A stretch of DNA of 64,000 bases, from assembly GCA_942492635.1 (NCBI GenBank), contig CALOFP010000001.1, forward strand, positions 939,446 through 1,003,445. Direction: 5' to 3'. This document shows positions 16,839 to 25,428 of the stretch, in pieces. This DNA comes from CALOFP01 sp942492635. Lineage in GTDB: Bacteria > UBP6 > UBA1177 > CALOFP01. Position 1 is the stretch's first letter. Every line of letters starts with the position of its first letter. The translations under genes were made by a program, and so were the position numbers. The notes under the pieces are model-generated. The model ran no database searches, was not told the DNA's origin, and saw only the letters and a program-made list of their open reading frames with translations.

Positions 16839-19136
16839 TCAGCGAATCAGTTCAACAGTTCCATACCCTTCAACCCTGATGAATCTTATACTGCTGTCAG
16901 GTTCGGGAAACAGAAGGGATCCACCCGGGAGGGAACTCAACTGAATGAACTGTGCCTGAACGGTTTCAACAATGCTTTTCATCTCATCCAAAAGCTCAAT
17001 ATCAATTGTCGATCCTCCCGGAACCAGCGTTCCTTTCGTTACGGTTCCGATCTCAAGGGAGCCGTCCGAATAGAGTGATATTCTTCGCAGATCCTGTTCG
17101 TAGGTTCTTGTGCGAGTCGACATTGCTGCAACATCCTGAATTCGATCAAGAAGTGCGTTGTAGGTGTAGTCGCTGACCCAAGTGGGAGAACAGTAGCTCA
17201 TGAAGTCCTTTGTCGTGCCCGGATCGATCATTGCCTTGTCGGTCAGGTTGTAACCCCAAACGCCGATAGATGCACCGCCATGGGGGTAATCGGGATCTAT
17301 TCCGTCTGCTGATCCGCACGGAGAGTGGCCCCGTCCGTGGTTGTGTCCGACTTCGTGAATCATTGTCTCAGCAGGATCAAAATAGTCTGTATCATCGAAA
17401 AAGAGACCGATTGCCGTTCTGTAAGATGCAATACTGAGAGAGTAATCCTCGACAACCCATCCCAAGCCTGCCACACATCCGTTGAGACAGTAGCTGTAGA
17501 ATGAATCCGCCGGTGTGAATACTCCGTAGTAGTACTTTTTCTTGTCCTCGCCGGTTGTAGGTCTGGTTTCGGTAACTTGATTAAGCAGTTGCTCCCATCC
17601 GTAACCGTTGGAACTCACAACCTGGTTCCAAATCAGTGTTTCCCCTACAGTGACGACAACATCGGAAGCCGGATACTGTTCATAAAACGCCGTCCTGAAG
17701 TTTCCAATCCACTCAGTGTTGATATTCGGGGTACGACCGTTATTTGTGATGGGAACAACAACAATCTCCAGAGGACCTCCCGGGTTTTCACCATCTATGG
17801 AATGCATGGAGTTTTCAGGCCAGAAAGCCCGTCCTGTGGAACCTTGATGAACCTGTGTGTCAACCTCCGTCAACTTGACCTGAAACTTTAACGTCTCCGG
17901 AAGGTAACCTGCAGGTATATCCACATTGATTGTCGATGAAATATCGGATTCCGTCGAGTCGAAATCTACAAAGGTTCTCTGCCAAAAAGAGTAAACTTCA
18001 CCGCCGATTTCCATCCTCAACTCCGCAGTTACATATCTTGGCGTCCAGCTATCCGTTCTCTTCACAAAAATCCGGAACACTCCACTCTTTCCCTTGATCG
18101 GCGAAACATTCGAATTGAGAACAGCTCCATCCCGCATAACTGGAATTTTCAAACTCTGGTAGAAGGCAACTTCGGTAATATCAAGCCCTGTAACGAAACC
18201 TATAACATTGTTGTCAACACAGCTTTCATTTCGGCACACCTTGTCGGTACCGCAGCTTATCTCATCGGTCTCCCTTTTACAGGCTATCTGCTCCTCTTTT
18301 TTCTCCCACTTGTTATTTCGGCAGAGTTCCCATTTGTGAAGGCTGGAACCGATCTCTTCACAGATATTGTCGTAGCCGCAGTCAGATGTTTCATCATTTC
18401 TCATATCACCTTCGGTTATACAGTAGGCATCACCCTCCACACAGCTGCCGTCGGCGCAAACCATGTTCGAACCGCAACTGAGGTCATCGGTTTCCCTGGA
18501 GCAGGAAAGTATATCCTCCTTTTCCTGCCACCGATTGTTTTCACAGAGCTCCCAACTATTAAGTTTTGTTCCAGTTTCGGAACAGACGGCACTGTAGTTA
18601 CAATCCCCTGTTTGATTATTTCTAATATCCCCGTTTGTTGCACAGTAGGCTTCGCCCTCTACACACTGTCCAGATGAACAAACCTTGTTCGAACCGCATC
18701 CGGAACCGTCGGTTTCCCTGGTACAAGAGAGCTGCTCTTCCCTTTTCTGCCAATGATTATTTTCGCAGAGCTCCCATTGGCGAAGCTTTGATCCGGACTC
18801 GGAGCAGACATCACCGAACACACAATCACCAGTCTGGGTATTCCGAATTTCACCATCCTGACAAACCAGGTCTTGCTCTTCCTGATCGGGATTATCATCA
18901 GGCTCCTGGATTTCATCGTCGGAGCTGATATGATCCTCTGATTTTTCATTTTCAGAATCATCGTCGTCGCTCTTCAAATTTCCATTTTCATGATCAACCG
19001 GATCGGAATTGCCGCTATCCGAAATAACGACATCTCCGTCATTTGAATTGTGAACAGCTCCGGATCTTTCTCCATCGCTGCATGAAACAGAAAACACAAG
19101 TAAAATACAGAAAAGTAAAAATAGAATTCTCTTCAT
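16839..19136 (-). CDS. Large secreted metzincin-type metalloprotease lipoprotein (M66/StcE-like) with Cys-rich repeats
   Basis: A 765-residue predicted lipoprotein with the lipobox ending at Cys19 (FSVSC). Residues 20-90 are a very acidic linker. Three tandem Cys-rich repeats of about 65 residues follow (about 92-290), each with the order C..G-(E/D)-(I/M)-RN..T.DC, WELC.NN.W, and C.RETD..CG. The C-terminal half has the zinc motif HEVGHNHGRGH (His594, Glu595, His598, His604) and a Met-turn-like DFMSYC, as in metzincins, most like peptidase family M66. The acceptor of proteolysis is unknown. GGGGAG precedes the start. It should be displayed on the cell surface or periplasmic face. Confidence 0.8.
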   Translation of the reverse strand: MKRILFLLFCILLVFSVSCSDGERSGAVHNSNDGDVVISDSGNSDPVDHENGNLKSDDDDSENEKSEDHISSDDEIQEPDDNPDQEEQDLVCQDGEIRNTQTGDCVFGDVCSESGSKLRQWELCENNHWQKREEQLSCTRETDGSGCGSNKVCSSGQCVEGEAYCATNGDIRNNQTGDCNYSAVCSETGTKLNSWELCENNRWQEKEDILSCSRETDDLSCGSNMVCADGSCVEGDAYCITEGDMRNDETSDCGYDNICEEIGSSLHKWELCRNNKWEKKEEQIACKRETDEISCGTDKVCRNESCVDNNVIGFVTGLDITEVAFYQSLKIPVMRDGAVLNSNVSPIKGKSGVFRIFVKRTDSWTPRYVTAELRMEIGGEVYSFWQRTFVDFDSTESDISSTINVDIPAGYLPETLKFQVKLTEVDTQVHQGSTGRAFWPENSMHSIDGENPGGPLEIVVVPITNNGRTPNINTEWIGNFRTAFYEQYPASDVVVTVGETLIWNQVVSSNGYGWEQLLNQVTETRPTTGEDKKKYYYGVFTPADSFYSYCLNGCVAGLGWVVEDYSLSIASYRTAIGLFFDDTDYFDPAETMIHEVGHNHGRGHSPCGSADGIDPDYPHGGASIGVWGYNLTDKAMIDPGTTKDFMSYCSPTWVSDYTYNALLDRIQDVAAMSTRTRTYEQDLRRISLYSDGSLEIGTVTKGTLVPGGSTIDIELLDEMKSIVETVQAQFIQLSSLPGGSLLFPEPDSSIRFIRVEGYGTVELIR

Positions 19137-19532
19137 AAACTCCCCACAGAACCCTTGACAGTGTCTTAAAAAAAGGTGCAGTTATTCAAACAGGCTCCAC
19201 AACAGGATCAACCGTCGCTTGTATAGATTTTCTCTCCCCCAAGATAGCTAATTCCCAAAAGCACAAAAAATGCTCGAATATTGCCCCACCAAACAATTGT
19301 ATAATTTTTTACCAGACCTACACTGAAATGTCAAAGAGTTTGGATCACCTCACCTAAACATAGGAAACATTCCAAGGGATTAATGTTCCTAAAAGATCTG
19401 TTATGAAATCATTAAACACTGTAATTGCGAAGGGTTTTCGAAAACAATGCTCTTTTTAGAAGAAATTAAGAAAACTCCGGCCATTGCATAGAACAACCGG
19501 AGTTAGCTCCTATAGAAAATGTTTTTAAATTC
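19137..19532. terminator. Gap containing the terminator of the AraC gene
   Basis: AACTCCGG at 19473-19480 pairs with CCGGAGTT at 19497-19504 and, on the minus strand, is followed by a T-rich run, as expected for a terminator 28 bases after the AraC stop. The rest of this 396-bp gap is AT-rich upstream sequence of the protease gene with no other feature recognised. Confidence 0.6.
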
Positions 19533-20450
19533 TTAAAGAGGCCTTACAGCAATGCAGATATCCATGCGATAAATCGTTTTGCCGTCCTTTTCAATTCCAT
19601 TGTCGTGATAAATTTCAAAAGGCGGTTTACAATCAGGCACATAACCGTTTTCCGGAAGCCATGACGCGTAGATATCGTGGTAGAACTTCGCAAGCTGCTG
19701 AATCTCGCCTTCAAATTCGCCCACAGCGTACTTTCCGCCTGCAATTTCCTGCATTCCCACGGCCCCGCCTGTCTCAGTATCCGGAGAAACCGAAATACAC
19801 GCATCGTACCGGCACTTTTCAGGATCTGTCACCTCCGGATTATCCAGCCCGAGACCGATGAGAAGAGTATCCTCTTTCAATAGATCCCTCGCCGTTGCCC
19901 AAACCTTGAGCTCTCTCCACACCTCGGAAATTCCTTTTGGATCGTATCCGTTGAAAAAGCGAATAAAAGCCACTGTAACAGGCTGCATTTCTTTAACATT
20001 CACCTTCATTTCAATCTCCTTCGAAAGGTTGTTATCGACACAGTCAATGTACCCTCCCGGAGAAAAAATATCTTTTCCGTTCCTGCTTTCGGCTTTTCCG
20101 ATCCTGCTGTTTTCAAAATCGGTTCTATAATCCGAAGGCGAAACATCGTACAACTTCTTAAAAGCCTTCGTGAAGTTTGCGCTTGAGGAAAAACCGCAGT
20201 CGATAGCCACCTCGGTAATGTTCTTCTGCTTATTCGTGATCAAATAGTGGGCGGCATTCTGCAGGCGGAGTCTTGTGATGTACCTGTTGACCGATTCACC
20301 CGTGAACGCCTTGAAAATTCTATGAAAATGAAACTCAGAAAAGGCAGCCACATCCGCCAGTTCAGAAACTGAAATATTCCTGACCAGATTGGCTTTTATG
20401 TGGTCCACAACCCTGTTGATTCGTTCGATATACTCTTTTTTTGCATCCAT
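19533..20450 (-). CDS. AraC-family transcriptional regulator with GyrI-like effector domain
   Basis: A regulator of about 305 residues. The N-terminal AraC-type DNA-binding domain (about 1-100) contains two helix-turn-helix motifs, including ISVSELADVAAFSEFHFHRIFKAFTGES and ITEVAIDCGFSSSANFTKAFKKLYDVSPSDYR. The C-terminal half (about 145-305) matches the GyrI-like small-molecule-binding fold with repeated strand patterns (VAFIRFFNGYD, GGKYAVGEFEG). The layout resembles Rob/SoxS-like multidrug regulators. The start at 20450 avoids a 23-bp overlap with the upstream DUF3592 gene; a start at 20483 is also possible. The two genes are probably cotranscribed. Confidence 0.9.
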   Translation of the reverse strand: MDAKKEYIERINRVVDHIKANLVRNISVSELADVAAFSEFHFHRIFKAFTGESVNRYITRLRLQNAAHYLITNKQKNITEVAIDCGFSSSANFTKAFKKLYDVSPSDYRTDFENSRIGKAESRNGKDIFSPGGYIDCVDNNLSKEIEMKVNVKEMQPVTVAFIRFFNGYDPKGISEVWRELKVWATARDLLKEDTLLIGLGLDNPEVTDPEKCRYDACISVSPDTETGGAVGMQEIAGGKYAVGEFEGEIQQLAKFYHDIYASWLPENGYVPDCKPPFEIYHDNGIEKDGKTIYRMDICIAVRPL

Positions 20451-20460
20451 AACAAATCCG

Positions 20461-20940
20461 TCAGCCGTTTTTTCCGCGAACAACTCTCGGAAGAAGGAAA
20501 AGACTCATGAGCACCATCATAATTCCCGCAAAAGGACGCCCCACATGCTCAAGGTGCAAACCCGGCGCCAGCATCGCCTCCTTCGGCTTCTCCGGATTCA
20601 TGTAAACAGTCACATCCGCCCCTTCCGGAAACCTGCGAACCCACGATCCCGCACTCTCAAGACTGCCGTCATAATCGTAACCTGGATAAAGCATTTTCCC
20701 GTTGCCGGTGTAACCCCGCGCCTCATATTTGTAGAAAAATTCAGCCTCATAGGCATCCGAACGCTGCCCCGCCGGACGAAACTTACGAATTCTCGCCGAA
20801 ACGATTTTCCCCGGTTTTTTTTCCCACCCGAGAGCCGCAACGCTTTTCCACCCCTCGGAAGCTCCGACACCGATCAGAAACAGCCCGCCGAAAAAGAAAA
20901 TCACAAGAATAACAACAGTAAAAAGTTTATCTTTTGTCAT
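20461..20940 (-). CDS. DUF3592-like membrane protein
   Basis: A 159-residue protein with a membrane helix at each end (about 7-28 and 133-152). The domain between them, with WEKKPGKIVSARI, AEFFYKYEARGYTGNGKMLYPG and VTVYMNPEKPKEAML, has the look of DUF3592 (strand-rich, with a Y-x-NP-x-P-x-x-A-x-L ending). The function is unknown. It lies 10 bases upstream of the AraC regulator gene on the same strand. Confidence 0.75.
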   Translation of the reverse strand: MTKDKLFTVVILVIFFFGGLFLIGVGASEGWKSVAALGWEKKPGKIVSARIRKFRPAGQRSDAYEAEFFYKYEARGYTGNGKMLYPGYDYDGSLESAGSWVRRFPEGADVTVYMNPEKPKEAMLAPGLHLEHVGRPFAGIMMVLMSLFLLPRVVRGKNG

Positions 20941-21060
20941 AAATCATCCTCGACACAAAAATTTCAATCTTAAAAGGGCGGTAATTTTAACATAACGCAA
21001 TTGTTTCCGCAACTTTCTAAAGCGGGCATCGACGGGCAGACAGGATTACACTGCATTAAA

Positions 21061-21096
21061 AATCTGTGGCATCATCCCAATCAGCGTAATCTGCGG
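21061..21096. repeat. 9-nt word repeat before the membrane SpeE-like gene's stop
   Basis: AATCTGTGG at 21061-21069, AATCAGCGT at 21079-21087 and AATCTGCGG at 21088-21096 fall on a 9-base grid, with one degenerate unit at 21070-21078. The tract ends exactly where the neighbouring minus-strand gene's stop begins. Confidence 0.5.
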
Positions 21097-22734
21097 TCAG
21101 TCGACGAGCCAGCTTTCATCGAGGTAGGTTCTGAGAATTACGGGATCAAGGAGTGTGTTCACTCTCTTTTCTCCTTCGAGAGCTCCCTTTCCGAAAACCG
21201 TCGCCGCGCGGAAGAGCTCCGGCGTGAGATATGTTGTCGGGACATTAAATTCCATTTTTTCGATCTTCTCTTTAATCGGAAGATCGCCTCTCCAGGCGAG
21301 GAACCAGCCCCATTCCCCGAAGCTCGGGACATTATCATGATAGGCAAGAGTATTAAATTCTGCAGCTTCCAGAGTGTCACGAATACAGCGGTAAGTTGCC
21401 TTGGCGTGATATGGAGAAGTTGCCTGGATTGCAACCAGAGTATGGGCCCTCATAACATTTTTAAGTTTGAGATAGAACTCCCTCGAATAGAGTTTTGCAA
21501 GTTCCACAGACGAAGGATCAGGAAAATCCACAATAACCACATCGTACCGGTCGCGAACTCTCTCAAAAAATCGATCGGCATCAATATTAAGAATTTTCAC
21601 CTGCCCTACAGTTTTACTTTTTCCATCCTTTTCCATGTAGAGATTCCGATTTCCCTCGAATCGAACACCTTCAGCCGGAAGAGAAACCACACGGGCATCC
21701 TTGAAAGCATTTCGGTTCATCTTTGCAAGGATTTCGCTCTCCTTGGAAAATTTCGTCATCTCCGGATCGAGATCGACAAGCGTCACACTTTCAACCTCCG
21801 GATGTTTCAAAACCTCACGGAGAGCCATACCATCGCCGCCTCCCAGAATAAGAACCTCACGCTTTTCCGGTGCCAGATGCATGACCGGCTGAACAAGCTG
21901 CTCGTGGTAAATATTTTCGTCAAGCGAAGAAAACTGCAGATTACCGTTTATGTAGAACCGATATTCGTTCATAGTCCGATTCCAGGTCATCACAAGCCTT
22001 TGATATTTTGTGGTTTTTGAAAAGAGAATCTTGTCCTCGTAAAAGCGCTGTTCCAGCGAAAGGCTCCATGATCTGTTCTTGAGATAACCTCCTCCGAGAA
22101 GTGACGCGCAGCTGAGAATCAGAAGCAGCGGAATAACACTTTTCTTAATGATTTTGTGCTTCATAAAGTAGAAAAACGTTATCGTGGCAACAAAAAAGTT
22201 AAACATCGCCATAATGAAACTGATTTCCGTAAGCGGAAAACGTTTCAAAAGATAAAAACTCCACACCAGCGCACCGACAAAACTTCCCACATAATCGGCA
22301 CTGAGAATCCGGCTCATATTCGTCCCTAGATTTATGGAATAAGCCTCGTTGATTCGAAGAAGAAGAGGAATTTCAAAGCCGATCAAGAAACCGATTGCCG
22401 CAACCATCGAGTAGTGAATCAACATAAAATGATCATGAACGAAACCGAACGCCGCATAAATGATCAGCGGAGCAAAACCGCCGAGAATCGCCAACCCGAT
22501 TTCAAGATAGATGAACTTTTCAATCAAGCCATCATCCTTGACAAAACGCTGAACCCAACCTGCGAATCCCATCATGAACATCATGAGAGCGATGACAATG
22601 CTGAACTGTTCGATGGAGTTCCCAAGCATGTAAGTTGAAACAGTAGAAAGAATATATTCACTCACAAGACCGCAAGCGCCCGTGGCAAACATTGAAAACG
22701 AAAGAAGAAAAGTGGCAAAGCGTGGTGTTTTCAT
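21097..22734 (-). CDS. Membrane-embedded spermidine synthase-like protein
   Basis: A 545-residue fusion. Residues 1-215 contain about seven membrane helices. Residues 230-545 form an aminopropyltransferase-type Rossmann domain with LILGGGDGMALREVLKH (297-311), the acidic VDLDPEM (320-326) and DFPDPSS (403-409). The polyamine-site motif is DFPDP rather than DxSDP, so the substrate may not be putrescine. Such proteins are often found with DUF350 genes rather than with polyamine genes. The start overlaps the stop of the CPBP gene upstream by 4 bp (22731-22734), which indicates coupling within a five-gene minus-strand cassette. Confidence 0.88.
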   Translation of the reverse strand: MKTPRFATFLLSFSMFATGACGLVSEYILSTVSTYMLGNSIEQFSIVIALMMFMMGFAGWVQRFVKDDGLIEKFIYLEIGLAILGGFAPLIIYAAFGFVHDHFMLIHYSMVAAIGFLIGFEIPLLLRINEAYSINLGTNMSRILSADYVGSFVGALVWSFYLLKRFPLTEISFIMAMFNFFVATITFFYFMKHKIIKKSVIPLLLILSCASLLGGGYLKNRSWSLSLEQRFYEDKILFSKTTKYQRLVMTWNRTMNEYRFYINGNLQFSSLDENIYHEQLVQPVMHLAPEKREVLILGGGDGMALREVLKHPEVESVTLVDLDPEMTKFSKESEILAKMNRNAFKDARVVSLPAEGVRFEGNRNLYMEKDGKSKTVGQVKILNIDADRFFERVRDRYDVVIVDFPDPSSVELAKLYSREFYLKLKNVMRAHTLVAIQATSPYHAKATYRCIRDTLEAAEFNTLAYHDNVPSFGEWGWFLAWRGDLPIKEKIEKMEFNVPTTYLTPELFRAATVFGKGALEGEKRVNTLLDPVILRTYLDESWLVD

Positions 22735-23597
22735 TGTGTAACTTTTTTTAAAGAGTTATTAAAAATCCGTATGGAGAATAAAAAAAGTAAGAAAATGGCT
22801 GAAAAAACAAAAAATTCCTTGAGCAAAGGCGGCGATGAAAGATTAAAAAACCCACCAAAATCCATCTTCAATCTAAGACACACAACAACAGATAGATTGA
22901 TTATGAAATGACAATAAATTGAAAATACCAGGGATCCTGTTTTCTTATAAATCCATCCCAAAAAAAGTCCAACAAAAAACGCAAATATGATATTTCCCAG
23001 AAAGATGTGGATAACAGCAAACAAAAAAGAGGAAATAACCAAAGGCTTGGTGCCCGAATATTTATTCTCAAAACCTTTCAGTAAAATTCCCCTGAAAAAT
23101 ATTTCTTCAAATAAAGGTGCTGCAACCAGTATAAAAAGCAATGGATAAACATTAAACTCAGCAGCATCTCGGATAACTTCATCTAACTCTAAACCGTTAT
23201 TTTTGAATGATAAGAGCATCATTCCGATTGTTCTTAAAAAAAAGAAGATTGGTACAAACGCAAGCCAAACTCTCAAAGGAACATCACTTTCAGAAACTAA
23301 AATTCTTTTAAAGGATACGATTTTGTTTTCCTCTTTCCTGAAAAAAACAAATCCAACAGAAAAGAATGCCGCTATATATGAATAAAAACTTATCGAATAG
23401 ATAGAATCTTTTATATAGACTAAAATTATAACCTTAAGAGTTTCGCTATCCAGAGGAAGATTAAAGAGATCAACAACTTTGTAAATTCCAAATCCTATTG
23501 AAATCAAAAACGCAAAAAACACAAACAGAACTAAAAATAAAAGCGTATATCCGACTCCTTTTTTAAAAGAAAGCGGTCTGATATTTGAATTTTCCAT
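22731..23597 (-). CDS. CPBP-family intramembrane metalloprotease, copy 1
   Basis: A protein of 288 residues with about seven membrane helices. The start is taken at MENSNIRPLSF because the neighbouring paralogue begins MENVNIRPMS. The CPBP/Abi motifs are APLFEEIFFRG (Glu164-Glu165), VIH (His197) and HFIIN (His230). The family includes type II CAAX prenyl endopeptidases and bacteriocin self-immunity proteins. It lies between copy 2 and the SpeE-like gene and is cotranscribed with them. Divergence outside the motifs is considerable, so the duplication is not recent. Confidence 0.9.
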   Translation of the reverse strand: MENSNIRPLSFKKGVGYTLLFLVLFVFFAFLISIGFGIYKVVDLFNLPLDSETLKVIILVYIKDSIYSISFYSYIAAFFSVGFVFFRKEENKIVSFKRILVSESDVPLRVWLAFVPIFFFLRTIGMMLLSFKNNGLELDEVIRDAAEFNVYPLLFILVAAPLFEEIFFRGILLKGFENKYSGTKPLVISSFLFAVIHIFLGNIIFAFFVGLFLGWIYKKTGSLVFSIYCHFIINLSVVVCLRLKMDFGGFFNLSSPPLLKEFFVFSAIFLLFLFSIRIFNNSLKKVTQ

Positions 23598-23651
23598 ATT
23601 ATTCACCGGTCCTTTGAAAAGAGTTTTGAGATGCAATATTGTTCAATTTGA

Positions 23652-24527
23652 TCACGCTACGACTTTTTTTAAAGATTTATTAAGAAAGTAGGTAGTTACG
23701 CCGAAAAGCAGCAAAGAACCAAGATAAAAAGGCAGATCCGACAGAGAAGCTGCTTCGTTTAAAGGTAATTCCTCTCCGGCCAATTGAAAAATCCATATAA
23801 TAACCAGTGAAGAGAAATTCATAACAAAATGACAGAAAATGGAAAGCTTCAGTGAGCCGCTCTTTTTGTAAATCCATCCCAAAAATATTCCGATGAAAAA
23901 TGCATAAATCATCTGGTAAGGTACTAGATGATAAACTGAAAAAAGGATGGAAGAAAAAATGAGAGCGATTCTGCCTGAATATCGTCTTTCCAAGCTGTTT
24001 AGAATAATTCCTCGAAAAAACAGTTCCTCAAAAATCGGAGCAACCAATACAATGGAAAAAAATTCGACACCTCCAAATGAAGCCTTCTTTAGGATTTCTA
24101 TGAGGAATTCCGGCGTAGAAACGAGATAATCCTGAATCCCACAGGAGATCTTTAAAAAGATAACTATTGGAATTGCTAAAACCCAGACAAATCCCAAAAC
24201 TCTTTTATCTTTTGAAAACAAGGACTTCAGGGATTTTATTACGTTTTGTCGCTGTTCCCTGAAATAAATGGAGAACGCCGTAAAAAAAGAGAATATTACT
24301 GCAAAAAGCATCAAAAAAGAAAAGCTTTCCCCCATACTCTTTTTAAAAAAATAGGAATAGTGATCAAGACCACCGCCAATGTTGTTGAAACCACCAAGAA
24401 AATACATTTTCACAGCAACATATATGCCGAATCCAAGAAGGAGAAAGACAACCTGGAAAAGATAAAATAGCAAAAGATAGCCGATCCCCTTCCATATGGA
24501 CATCGGTCTGATATTGACGTTTTCCAT
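23652..24527 (-). CDS. CPBP-family intramembrane metalloprotease, copy 2
   Basis: A 291-residue paralogue of the next gene. The motifs are APIFEELFFRG (Glu167-Glu168), VYH (His200) and HFVMN (His233). The N-terminal segment MENVNIRPMSIWKG and the internal FxGxFLGWIYKKSGSL match copy 1. The ribosome binding site GGAGT overlaps the end of the DUF350 gene, whose stop is only three bases upstream of the start. All expected metal and catalytic residues are present in both copies. Confidence 0.9.
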   Translation of the reverse strand: MENVNIRPMSIWKGIGYLLLFYLFQVVFLLLGFGIYVAVKMYFLGGFNNIGGGLDHYSYFFKKSMGESFSFLMLFAVIFSFFTAFSIYFREQRQNVIKSLKSLFSKDKRVLGFVWVLAIPIVIFLKISCGIQDYLVSTPEFLIEILKKASFGGVEFFSIVLVAPIFEELFFRGIILNSLERRYSGRIALIFSSILFSVYHLVPYQMIYAFFIGIFLGWIYKKSGSLKLSIFCHFVMNFSSLVIIWIFQLAGEELPLNEAASLSDLPFYLGSLLLFGVTTYFLNKSLKKVVA

Positions 24528-24530
24528 AAA

Positions 24531-25373
24531 CTACACAACTCCGCTGAGAATTATTGCAAATGCGATTATTACCGATTCTGTGAGGATGAGCGCGGCGCTG
24601 TTTTTGTCCCGGACAATCTCTGTTTTGAGATTTGTATGGGGAAGAAAAAGCTTATCCGTCACTTTCTTGAGGATAAGAAGCAGTACAATTCCGGAAACTG
24701 CGCTGATTCCGAAACCGATGAGATCATTTCCCCAACTGACGAAATTTCCCGTAACCGATGAGCGGAGAATAATTCCCATTGCCAGAACAGTTCCGCCGAG
24801 GGAGATTCCCGCAGAAAGATTCTGATTTTTTATCTCTTCAAGAAGACTGTAGGGAGTTACCGCCTCATAAATCCGACAGATTAGTATAAGAACAATCTGT
24901 CCTAGAGCGAAAAAGACAATCGAAGTTAAAAATCCGCCTCCTTCTCCGGAAAAACTTCCGTTGAGGATAAGTCCTGTTGCGATATAAATTGCAAATTCGA
25001 CAGTTCCGACTGCGGCATTTTTCTTTTTTGCTTCGTCGTCGTTATCTATCCCTTTCAAAATAAGTTTATCGGAGATAAAACGTGCTGTGAAGAGAAGAAA
25101 AAGCACAAGGATTCCATCTGCAGCCATCGCCTTGAGTTCGTTAAAGAAAGTCAGTTGTCCGCCGCTTGAAAGCGGTCCGATCATTGCAATTGAAATTCCT
25201 AAGTAAAGTCCGGCCCTGCGGATTCCTATTGCGAGGTTACTCTCCTCCTCTATCTCATAATCGTCGTCGATTTTCTTTGTTCTCCAATCCGCAATGAGTT
25301 TTGCAATGTAAATAAAGAAGAAAACCACAACGGCAAAGGCAAGATTTTCTCCAAAATGTAAAATTTGCTGCAT
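24531..25373 (-). CDS. DUF350 (UPF0719-type) inner-membrane protein
   Basis: A 280-residue protein with about eight membrane helices arranged as two DUF350-like halves (about 1-130 and 135-280). Each half has charged loops between pairs of helices. The start at MQQILHF has GGAGG five bases upstream; a Met four codons earlier does not. The function is unknown. DUF350 genes commonly sit near membrane SpeE-like and DUF4178 genes, both present in this window. It is the second gene of the cassette, after the secreted coiled-coil protein. Confidence 0.8.
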   Translation of the reverse strand: MQQILHFGENLAFAVVVFFFIYIAKLIADWRTKKIDDDYEIEEESNLAIGIRRAGLYLGISIAMIGPLSSGGQLTFFNELKAMAADGILVLFLLFTARFISDKLILKGIDNDDEAKKKNAAVGTVEFAIYIATGLILNGSFSGEGGGFLTSIVFFALGQIVLILICRIYEAVTPYSLLEEIKNQNLSAGISLGGTVLAMGIILRSSVTGNFVSWGNDLIGFGISAVSGIVLLLILKKVTDKLFLPHTNLKTEIVRDKNSAALILTESVIIAFAIILSGVV

Positions 25374-25428
25374 TATATCCTCCAAAGTTTATTTTTTTGT
25401 TTTTCGTGAAAAATTATTCGCTTAAACA

